Source: Herbidospora yilanensis (lineage in GTDB: Bacteria; Actinomycetota; Actinomycetes; Streptosporangiales; Streptosporangiaceae). From it: a stretch of 64,000 bases of DNA. The stretch covers positions 1 through 64,000 of the forward strand of contig NZ_BBXE01000015.1 in assembly GCF_001570565.1 (NCBI RefSeq), read 5' to 3'. Of this stretch, positions 34,969-42,371 are shown piece after piece. Below the pieces are notes generated by a model that saw nothing but the letters and a program-made list of their open reading frames with translations, had not been told where the DNA came from and searched no databases. Made by a program: the position numbers and the translations under genes. Position 1 is the first letter of the stretch. Every line of letters starts with the position of its first letter.

Positions 34969-37227
34969 TCAGTTGACGTCGGCGACGCCGGTGATCCGGT
35001 GGAGTACGAAGCGGTGGATGGCCGCCCTCGTCTCGTCGTACGCCGTCAGGTAGCCACCCTCTATCCTCGCGGGTTCGAGGATCCGGCTCGTGGCCTGACC
35101 TTGTGAGTCTAGGTAACCGATCCAAACCCGGGAGCCCTGCTTGATGGCCTCCTGGAGCGCCGAGATCGTCGCCGTCGCCGGGGTGCGGGGGACCGCGCCG
35201 CCCGGTTGGCTCGCCGGGACGGGCCGCGACAACAACGCGTGGTCACCGGCCCGCAGGGCCCTGATCGCCGCCGTCACCACCTCGGCCTCCGGCGCGAGCA
35301 GCCCGTTGACCTGCCGGACCGGCTGCGCCTCGGTACGCCGGGCGTCGGCCCGGGTGATCAGCACGTCGCCTTCGAGCGACTCGGCCACCGGCGCGTAGCC
35401 CATCGAGCGCAGCGAGTCGAGCATGGTCGCCCGCGACGCCTTGGACACCAGCACGGTCGGCGCCAGCCGCCGCATCCGCAACACCCCGGCCCGCCGGTCG
35501 GCCAGCAGTTCGTCGAGCACCGCCGGGTCGTCGCACCGCAGATAGGACGACGCCGACCCGACCCGCAGCCGGCCGTGCCGCCGGGCGACGTCGGTCACCA
35601 GGTAGGTCAGCGGTTGCGGCACCGGCGTGGTCGAGTGGCGGGCCAGCATCGCGAGGATCTCCTCGGCGCTCTGCCCGGCGTCGAGCACCCGCCGGATCGA
35701 AGCCTCGGCGAACCGGTAGACGGTCGCGCCGCCCTTCGACTCGACGTCGGCCGCCAGCCCCAGCCACCGGTCGAGCTCGCCGGTCAGCGGCCCGGGGGCG
35801 ACGGCGGTCAGGTCGGCCTGGAGCACCACGTGGTCGACCGGTTCGGGCAGCAGTGGCGCCAGCAGGTCGGCCGCCTTCACGCCGGTGAGCACCGCCCTGC
35901 CGTGGGGCGACATGACCCCGAGCCCGGTCAGCCCCATGACCTCGGCCTCGCGCAGCGCGAACTCGGCCAGCCGGGCCAGGTGGGCGCCCCGGCGGCGGGG
36001 GCGTTCCCAGGTCAGCCGGGCCAGCACCGATTCCTGGGACGGCGCGAGCTCGGTCGCGGCGACGACCGTCAGGACCCGGCGGCGGATCTCGGCGGCGGCC
36101 CCCCGGCGCAGGTCGGGGTGGAGCACGTTGAGCAGCCGGTCGCGGTCGTCGCGGCCGCCCGCCAGGCCCGGCACCCGGTCGAGGGTCAGCCAGGCCCGCG
36201 CGACGGCCTCCCAGCGGTCTTCGGTCTGGCGGGCCCGCCACAGGTCGTAGGAGAGTGTCGGCAACCACTCGGCGTCGGCCGGGCCGCCGGTCGCGACCAG
36301 CCCGGCCGCGTGGGCGACCTCGATGACCAGGGCGGCCGTCCATTCGGGCACGTCGAGCTGCTGGGCCGCGCGCCGCAGGTCGCGGATCGCCAGGCCGCCC
36401 GTGCGCAGCACCCCCGGCGGGTCGACGCTCCAGATCTCGCAGAGCTCTTCGACGGACCGTACGAAAGTGAAGGCCTGACCGGCGGCGGTGCGTGCGGCGA
36501 GGTCGGCGCGGCGGGTGGCGCCCTCCAGCGGCGGCGCGGCCGGCGACAGGTCGCGGTGGAGGCGGTCGTCGCGCAGCACCAGCCCGACCTCACGCGGCAG
36601 CGTCACCGTGTCGTCGCCGATCGCGCCGAGCAGGCCCCGGGCCAGCAGTTGCTCGATGGGCGACTGGGCGGTCTCGACCGACACCTCGCGCCGGGCGTTG
36701 GGCACCCGCCCCGACGACGGCCCCCAGGCCAGTTCGTCGAGCGCCGCGCGGGCCTGCGGGCCGACCTGCGCGATCAGCTCGCGGACGGCACGGGGATCGG
36801 CCAGCGTGATCGCGCGCTCGTCGTGGCGGAACACGCGGGCCGCCGGCTGGCCGAGCCCGGCGGGCGGGTCGAGCGCCTCCTGCACGCCGGGGGCGAGCCT
36901 GCGCTCGCCGTCGATGAGCGCCATCTCGGTCAGCGTGGCCAGCGCCCGGCCGATCGCCTCGTCGGTGCCGGGCGCGTCTTGGGTGGCGCGGTGGATCGCC
37001 GCCGGCAACTCGTCGGGCGGGAAGACGACCAGGGTCTCGGCCACCGCGAGGGTGAAGCCGTCGAGCCGGTCGAGGGCCCGGCCGACCGCGGACGGGGTTC
37101 CGGCTCGTGCCGCCAAACCCGGCACATTCGCCGGAACCGGGGTGATCAGCTCAGGCCGGGACATGGCGAGGACGCGCAGTTGCTCGTCGCTCCGGCTGCG
37201 CAGCCACTCGGTGAACCCCTCGCTCAT
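34969..37227 (-). CDS. Helicase-associated (Helicase_C_3/WYL-like) protein, XPB partner
   Basis: A 752-residue actinobacterial protein encoded directly upstream of XPB. The N-terminal half contains helical winged-helix-like segments (DEQLRVLAMSRPELI, LDRLDGFTLAVAETLVV). The middle includes LPEPVDHVVLQADLTAVAPGPL, the signature start of the helicase-associated C-terminal domain. The C-terminus has a WYL-like strand set (KQGSRVWIGYLDSQG, then EPARIEGGYLTAYDE) and ends RFVLHRITGVADV. No helicase motifs are present, so it cannot unwind DNA itself. Co-transcription suggests a complex with XPB. ATG at 37227 with GGAAAGG close upstream. Confidence 0.85.
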   Translation of the reverse strand: MSEGFTEWLRSRSDEQLRVLAMSRPELITPVPANVPGLAARAGTPSAVGRALDRLDGFTLAVAETLVVFPPDELPAAIHRATQDAPGTDEAIGRALATLTEMALIDGERRLAPGVQEALDPPAGLGQPAARVFRHDERAITLADPRAVRELIAQVGPQARAALDELAWGPSSGRVPNARREVSVETAQSPIEQLLARGLLGAIGDDTVTLPREVGLVLRDDRLHRDLSPAAPPLEGATRRADLAARTAAGQAFTFVRSVEELCEIWSVDPPGVLRTGGLAIRDLRRAAQQLDVPEWTAALVIEVAHAAGLVATGGPADAEWLPTLSYDLWRARQTEDRWEAVARAWLTLDRVPGLAGGRDDRDRLLNVLHPDLRRGAAAEIRRRVLTVVAATELAPSQESVLARLTWERPRRRGAHLARLAEFALREAEVMGLTGLGVMSPHGRAVLTGVKAADLLAPLLPEPVDHVVLQADLTAVAPGPLTGELDRWLGLAADVESKGGATVYRFAEASIRRVLDAGQSAEEILAMLARHSTTPVPQPLTYLVTDVARRHGRLRVGSASSYLRCDDPAVLDELLADRRAGVLRMRRLAPTVLVSKASRATMLDSLRSMGYAPVAESLEGDVLITRADARRTEAQPVRQVNGLLAPEAEVVTAAIRALRAGDHALLSRPVPASQPGGAVPRTPATATISALQEAIKQGSRVWIGYLDSQGQATSRILEPARIEGGYLTAYDETRAAIHRFVLHRITGVADVN

Positions 37228-37280
37228 CCTTTCCATCGTAGGAGCATGCATGGACTGCCCCGCTGGGGCACTATGACGGA

Positions 37281-38288
37281 GTGATCGAGCGAGCCGACCA
37301 GCTCGTGCTGGAATTCGTGAGCCGGGTGGCCGACGCCGCCCACGGCCGGATGCGCCCCGAGGAACGCCTCGATTACGTCCGGCGGGTCCGCGAACGGGTC
37401 GACCAAGAGCGCAAAGGCGACGAGAACCCCAAATCGGTCGCCCGCCTCCTGGCCCGTTTCGGCACCCCGGAGGACATGGTCGACCGCGAGGTCCGCCGCT
37501 TACGCGGCGAACCCCCGCCGGAGCCCCCGGCCCAGCAGACCCGCCCGATGAGCGCCCTGCGCCGGTCGTTCCCACCGGGATCGGGCCTCCGCCTACCGGG
37601 TTCAGGGGGGTCGGGCCTGTCACGTTCGGGCCAGCCGGGCGCGGGCCGGTCCGGTTCAGGCTCGGCAGGGTCGGGCCGGTCGGCTGCGGGCCGTTCGGGG
37701 GCAGGACCGTCGGGCTCAGGCCAGCCGCGACCAGGCCAACCGGGTTCGGGCCGGCCTGAGTCAGGTTCGTCGCGATCTGGCCCCCCGCGATCGGCGTTGC
37801 CGCAGCCGGTCGTGATCAGTCCCACGCGCCGGGTCTGGCGGGCCGGAGCGCCAGGGGGCCGGTTGGTGCCGCGGTGGCGGCGGAGGCCGGCGTCCGACGC
37901 GTGGTCGATCTTCCACGGGCATCGCCGGGAGGTCGTGGCGCTGGCCCTGCTGGCGTCGGCGGCGTTGCTGGTGCCGATCAGGTTCCCGGCGGTGGTGATC
38001 TTCCCGGTGCCGGGGATCGTGTGGGCCGTCGGCGCGGTCGTCACGTTGTCGTGTCAGGGGTGGAACATGCCCGACCGGCTCGCGGGGCTGGGGGCGCCCG
38101 CGCTGGCCTGGATCTTCGGCGGTGGGATCCTCGCGCTGACCGGGCCGGGGCGCACCTCCGTCGAGGGGCTGCTAGCGCGCTTCAACGAGGTCGCCGGCGT
38201 CGCGTTCATCGTCGGCACCGCCGCCGGGCTCACGTGGTTGCTCTACCGTCTCTTCGACCCACCCGTCTCCACACACGCCCGGCGGTAG
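37281..38288 (+). CDS. Membrane protein with HAAS-like N-terminus and Ser/Gly/Pro linker
   Basis: A 335-residue protein in three parts. Residues about 1-85 form a helical domain (RMRPEERLDYVRRVRERVDQER, LLARFGTPEDMVDREVRRL) like the HAAS signalling module that sits between PadR-type regulators and membrane parts. Residues about 90-180 are low-complexity, with recurring SGxGxSGSG and SGQP units. The C-terminus has four hydrophobic spans (VVALALLASAALLVPI, VIFPVPGIVWAVGAVVTL and two more). The start is GTG at 37281. Its last 117 bp overlap the convergent TetR gene. Function unknown. Confidence 0.7.
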   Translation: MIERADQLVLEFVSRVADAAHGRMRPEERLDYVRRVRERVDQERKGDENPKSVARLLARFGTPEDMVDREVRRLRGEPPPEPPAQQTRPMSALRRSFPPGSGLRLPGSGGSGLSRSGQPGAGRSGSGSAGSGRSAAGRSGAGPSGSGQPRPGQPGSGRPESGSSRSGPPRSALPQPVVISPTRRVWRAGAPGGRLVPRWRRRPASDAWSIFHGHRREVVALALLASAALLVPIRFPAVVIFPVPGIVWAVGAVVTLSCQGWNMPDRLAGLGAPALAWIFGGGILALTGPGRTSVEGLLARFNEVAGVAFIVGTAAGLTWLLYRLFDPPVSTHARR

Positions 38289-38849
38289 CAGGCCGAGCGC
38301 CAGCCTGATCCAGGCCGACACGAACCGGTCGGTGGCCACCCGGCCGGGGGCCTCTCCGGTGGTGTACTCGATCAGCCGGTAGTTGATGATCGAGCCGCCC
38401 AGCACCGAGCCGACCCCGGCCCAGTCGACCTGGGCGTCGAGGTATTCGGGCTGGCAGGCGAACCACTCGGTGAGCGCGTCGAACATGGGCTGCAGCAGGC
38501 CGGCGGTGACCACCGCGACCAGGTCGGGGAACTGCGACAGGTCGCGGAAGAAGACCTGCGCGAGCATGCGTTCCTCGTCCATCTTGCCGAGACCCGCGCG
38601 GCACATCGCGGCCAGCCGGACCTCTATCGGCTCGGTCTGGGCCACGTCGAGGCTGATCTCGTTGCGGGCCGCCCGGTCGGCGACGGCGGCGGCGAGGACC
38701 TCGTACTTGGACTTGAAGTGCCGGTAGAGGCCGCCGGCGCCGGGGGACAGGCCGGCGGCGGCCTCGATCTCGGCCACCGAGGTCGCGTTGTAGCCGCGCT
38801 CGGCGAACAGCCGTAGCGCCTCCTCGATGATGCGACCCCGTGTGCTCAT
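38172..38849 (-). CDS. TetR-family transcriptional regulator
   Basis: A 225-residue one-component regulator. The N-terminal HTH reads RIIEEALRLFAERGYNATSVAEIEAAAGLS and then LYRHFKSKYEVL, with the GAGGLYRHF recognition helix intact. The rest is the ligand-binding helical bundle. The final 40 or so residues (VEETVEQPREPGGG onward) are acidic and lie in the region overlapping the membrane-protein gene; they look like a frame extended by the lack of a stop. ATG at 38849 follows GGGAGG. The target is unknown, perhaps its divergent HAD neighbour. Confidence 0.9.
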   Translation of the reverse strand: MSTRGRIIEEALRLFAERGYNATSVAEIEAAAGLSPGAGGLYRHFKSKYEVLAAAVADRAARNEISLDVAQTEPIEVRLAAMCRAGLGKMDEERMLAQVFFRDLSQFPDLVAVVTAGLLQPMFDALTEWFACQPEYLDAQVDWAGVGSVLGGSIINYRLIEYTTGEAPGRVATDRFVSAWIRLALGLLPPGVCGDGWVEETVEQPREPGGGADDERDAGDLVEAR

Positions 38850-38940
38850 CTGTACCTCCCGAGAGGGACAGCGTAGACCGCCCAGCTATAAAAGGAAGAT
38901 CCACTTCGCGGCGGATCGCGCGCTTTGGCATCCTTGATCC

Positions 38941-39564
38941 GTGCACAGCATGGGGATCAACGTCGGTTTCGACCTCGACCTGACGCTCGCCGACACACGC
39001 GCGGCGATCGCGGCCGTCTACGAGGCGCTGGTGCCGTCGCTCAGCACCCCCATCGACATCGACGTCGCGGTGTCGCGGATCGGCTGGCCGCTGGAAGACG
39101 AACTGGCCCAATGGCTGCCGGTCGACGAGATCCCGGCCGCGGTGGCGCTCTATCGCTCCCTCTACCCGGGCATCGCGCTGCCCGCCACCGTCGCCATGCC
39201 CGGCGCCCACGAGGCCCTGGCGGCCGTCCGCGCCGTCGGGGGCCGGATCATCGTGGTCACCGGGAAGAACCCGCGTGACGCCCGGCGCACGGTCGACGCG
39301 CTCGGGCTCGACGTCGACGACGTCGCCGGGTCGGTCTTCGGCGCCGACAAGGGCGCCGCCATCGCCGCCTTCGGGGCGGCGGTCTATGTGGGCGACCACG
39401 TGGCCGACGTCGAGGCGGCCCGCGCGGGCGGCGCGATCAGCGTGGCGGTCGCGACGGGCGGCTGCACCCCCGCGCAACTGGCCGAGCGGGGCGCCGACGT
39501 GGTCGTCGGCGACCTCACGGAGTTCGTCTCCTGGTATGCCACCCGGACGTCGATTCCCGCGTAA
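38941..39564 (+). CDS. HAD-family hydrolase
   Basis: Phosphatase-like HAD protein of 207 aa. Motif I is VGFDLDLTLADT with the Asp nucleophile pair, motif II is IVVTGKN and motif IV is YVGDHVADVEAAR. A small helical cap lies between motifs I and II. A phosphoglycolate-phosphatase-like role is plausible; substrate is unknown. GTG at 38941 lacks a ribosome-binding site. CATCCT at 38929-38934 could be a -10 for a leaderless message; ATG at 38950 is an alternative start. Confidence 0.88.
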   Translation: MHSMGINVGFDLDLTLADTRAAIAAVYEALVPSLSTPIDIDVAVSRIGWPLEDELAQWLPVDEIPAAVALYRSLYPGIALPATVAMPGAHEALAAVRAVGGRIIVVTGKNPRDARRTVDALGLDVDDVAGSVFGADKGAAIAAFGAAVYVGDHVADVEAARAGGAISVAVATGGCTPAQLAERGADVVVGDLTEFVSWYATRTSIPA

Positions 39565-39654
39565 TTTGACGGGCTTTCGGCGGTCACCCGGGAGCCCTAG
39601 TGGGCATAACCTACATCCATTCCCTTCCACGACAGTTTGAACGAGGTCACTCCT

Positions 39655-40056
39655 GTGCCCAGCGGCAAGGTCAAGTGGTACGACGAAACCAAGGGTTTCG
39701 GTTTCCTCACCCGCGACGACGGCGGTGAGGTCTTCGTGCATTCATCCGCGCTGCCCAAAGGCGTGGAAGCCCTCAAGCCCGGCCAGAAAGTCGAGTTCGG
39801 GGTCGCCGAGGGGCGGCGCGGCCAGCAGGCGTTGTCGGTCAGGGTGCTGGAGCAGCCCCCGACCCTGGCGAAGGCGCCGCGGCCGAAGGGGAAGCGCAAA
39901 AAGCCCGACGAAATGGTCGTCATCGTCGAAGACCTGATCAAGCTGCTCGACGAACTGTCGACCTCGTCCTACCAGAAGGGCAAACTCCCCGAGCCCGCCC
40001 ACGCGAAGAAGGTCGCGACCGTGATTCGCGCAATTGCCGACGACATTGATGCCTAA
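39655..40056 (+). CDS. Cold-shock-domain protein with C-terminal extension
   Basis: A 133-residue protein: residues 1-67 are a cold-shock OB-fold (GKVKWYDETKGFGFL, VFVHSSALP). A Lys/Pro-rich hinge (KAPRPKGKRKKPDE) and a helical C-terminal domain of about 45 residues (LIKLLDELSTSSYQKG, HAKKVATVIRAIADDIDA) follow. It is twice the length of ordinary Csp. The extension could bind partners or dimerise. The GTG start at 39655 has GAGG eight bases upstream. Its stop overlaps the convergent MFS gene by 4 bp. Confidence 0.92.
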   Translation: MPSGKVKWYDETKGFGFLTRDDGGEVFVHSSALPKGVEALKPGQKVEFGVAEGRRGQQALSVRVLEQPPTLAKAPRPKGKRKKPDEMVVIVEDLIKLLDELSTSSYQKGKLPEPAHAKKVATVIRAIADDIDA

Positions 40057-41471
40057 AAGGGATTTGTCAGCGGTTTCGTGTCCCCCGTCGCGGCCGGTGG
40101 CTGAGCCACCGGCCGCAATGGCACCGTGACCGCGGTCGACGTGCTCATGACCTTCCGCTGACGGCGCGTGACCAGCAGCCAGACCAGCGAGACCGCCAGC
40201 AGGGTCGCCATCACCGCCAGCCCGGCCGTGCCCTGCGCGAACAGCGACAACATCAGGCCGATCAGGCCGCCGAACACCCACGCGATCTGGAGCAGCGCCT
40301 CGACCACCCCGAAGGTCGACGACCTGACCTCCTCGCCGATCTCCCGCTGCACGATCGCGTCGAGCGCCAGCTTGCCCAGGCCCTGCGCGAACGCGCCGAT
40401 GAGGGCGACCGCGACGGCCGTCCACAGACTGAAGAAGAAGGCCGTCACGACCGTGGTGATCGTGGTCAGCGCCAGCGTCGACAACACGATGAGCTGCGGC
40501 GAGTAGGACTTCACCCACGACGCCACGGCCGCGCCGAACAGGCCGCCGCCCCCGGCCGCCGCCGCGAGCAGGCCGAGCGTGATCTCGGGGGCCAGGCCCG
40601 GCAGGTGCTCGTCCTGGACGAGGAACAGAAGGAAGAAGACCAGGAACCCGGCCTGGATGCGGATCGCCGCGTTGGCCCGCATCGACTCGGCCACGATCGG
40701 CCCGACGTTCAGCAGGGCCCGCACGCCCGGCGGCTTCGCGGTCTCCTCCTCGTCGGGGGAGTCGACGTGGCGGGGCAGCCTTATCGCCACCACCCCGGCC
40801 ACCAGGAAGAGCACCATCGCTATCCGCAACACCCATTCGGCGCCCAGCCAGGCCACCAGACCGGCCCCCAGACCGGCCGCGCCACCGGCGGCGACCAGCG
40901 CGAACAGGGCCACCCGGGCGTTTGCGGTGACCAGCCCTATGTCGGCCGGCAACACGCTCGGCATGATCGCCGCCCGGGACACGTTGTAGGCCTTCGACAA
41001 CACCAGCACCGCCAGGGCGGCCGGGAAGAGCGAGAGCGTGTCGCCGTAGACGACGCTGGAGGCCATGCCCCAGCAGAGCAGGCCGCGCGCGAACAGGGTT
41101 CCGGCGATGACGTAGCGGCGGCCCGACCGGAAGCGGTCGAGCACCGGGCCGACGAAGGGGGCGACGACGGTGAACGGCACCATCGTCACCAGCAGATAGA
41201 GGGCCACCTGGCCGCGTGCCTGCCCGACGGGCATGCCGAAGAACAGCGCCCCCGCCAGCGAGACCGTGATGAACGCGTCGCCCGCGCTGTGCACCGCGGT
41301 GACCTCGATGAGACGGCCGAGGCCGGTTCGGTCGGCGCCCTTCGCGTGGGTCAGCCGGCGGCTGGCCCGCCCGACACCGGCGGCGCCGCGGCCGATCGAC
41401 CGGCCGGTCCTGGCGGTCGCGGACATGACTGCGCGGCCCGCGTCACGGACCTTGCCCCAGGCACCCGCCAC
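40053..41471 (-). CDS. MFS transporter
   Basis: Major facilitator protein, 472 aa, with about 12 spans. It has a long basic cytoplasmic N-terminus of about 50 residues (RSIGRGAAGVGRASRRLTHAKG) and a Pro-rich C-terminal tail (PLRPVAQPPAATGD). The loop 2-3 motif is VGPVLDRFRSGRRYVI. Its family neighbourhood with DUF3027 suggests a conserved actinobacterial gene pair, recalled rather than tested. Substrate unknown. GTG start at 41471. Confidence 0.88.
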   Translation of the reverse strand: MAGAWGKVRDAGRAVMSATARTGRSIGRGAAGVGRASRRLTHAKGADRTGLGRLIEVTAVHSAGDAFITVSLAGALFFGMPVGQARGQVALYLLVTMVPFTVVAPFVGPVLDRFRSGRRYVIAGTLFARGLLCWGMASSVVYGDTLSLFPAALAVLVLSKAYNVSRAAIMPSVLPADIGLVTANARVALFALVAAGGAAGLGAGLVAWLGAEWVLRIAMVLFLVAGVVAIRLPRHVDSPDEEETAKPPGVRALLNVGPIVAESMRANAAIRIQAGFLVFFLLFLVQDEHLPGLAPEITLGLLAAAAGGGGLFGAAVASWVKSYSPQLIVLSTLALTTITTVVTAFFFSLWTAVAVALIGAFAQGLGKLALDAIVQREIGEEVRSSTFGVVEALLQIAWVFGGLIGLMLSLFAQGTAGLAVMATLLAVSLVWLLVTRRQRKVMSTSTAVTVPLRPVAQPPAATGDTKPLTNPF

Positions 41472-41577
41472 CCCATCTGCTCCTCTCGTGTCGAATTTCC
41501 AGTCTTACCGACGCACTTGGGTGCTGTCCGCTCCGGAGGAGGGTGAAAATCGCTCCTCAGGTAGGTGAAAATGGAGT

Positions 41578-42345
41578 GTGAGCCGTACCCGCGTGAGAAC
41601 CCCCGCCGCTGACCAGGCCTGCGCCGCCGCCGTCGACCTGGCTCGCTCCGCGGCCGAGGAGATGGCCAGGCCGGGCGAGGTCGGCGAACACCTGGGATTC
41701 GACGCGGAGGGTGACCGGGTGGTCACCCACTACTTCGCCTGTCTCGATCGAGCATACGAGGGCTGGCGCTGGGCGATCACAGTGGCCCGCGCTTCGCGTG
41801 CGAAGTCCGTCACCGTCAGTGAAACCGTGCTGCTGCCCGGCAAGGGCGCCCTGCTGGCGCCGACCTGGGTGCCGTGGAGCCGCCGTCTGCGCCCCGGCGA
41901 CCTGGGTCCCGGCGACCTGCTGCCGGCCGAGGCCGACGACGACCGGCTCGCGCCCGGCTTCACGGCCGACACCGACCCCGACGACGAGACCGACCACCAG
42001 ATGCTCTTCGAATACGGTCTCGGCCGGGCTCGGGTGTTGTCGGCCATCGGCCGCGACCTGGCGGTCAACCGCTGGCACAGCGGCGAATCCGGCCCCGACT
42101 CGCCGCTCGCGACGGCGGCCCCCGCCCAGTGCTCCACCTGTGGTTTCTACTGGCCCCTCGCCGGCGCGCTGCGTCTGGGCTTCGGAGTGTGCGCCAACGA
42201 GTTCGCCCCCGACGACGGTAAGGTCGTCGCCGCCGACCACGGCTGCGGCGCCCACTCCGAGGCGGCCCCCGCGCCGTCGGCGGCGGGCGAGGCGCCACAG
42301 CCGATCCTCGACGACCTGGGCTACGACCCCATGCCGGAAGGCTGA
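41578..42345 (+). CDS. DUF3027 protein
   Basis: A 255-residue actinobacterial protein of the DUF3027 family. The core has YFACLDRAYEGWRWAITVARA, then WVPWSRRLRPGDLGPGDLLP. A C-terminal CSTCGFYWPLAGALRLGFGVCANE segment has a Cys-x2-Cys pair and a third Cys, a possible metal site. No signal or membrane span. GTG start at 41578. The sequence just upstream repeats GGTGAAAAT twice 22 bp apart, perhaps a regulatory repeat. Function unknown. Confidence 0.88.
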   Translation: MSRTRVRTPAADQACAAAVDLARSAAEEMARPGEVGEHLGFDAEGDRVVTHYFACLDRAYEGWRWAITVARASRAKSVTVSETVLLPGKGALLAPTWVPWSRRLRPGDLGPGDLLPAEADDDRLAPGFTADTDPDDETDHQMLFEYGLGRARVLSAIGRDLAVNRWHSGESGPDSPLATAAPAQCSTCGFYWPLAGALRLGFGVCANEFAPDDGKVVAADHGCGAHSEAAPAPSAAGEAPQPILDDLGYDPMPEG

Positions 42346-42371
42346 CCTCCCTTTACTCCCGGAAGCGTGTG

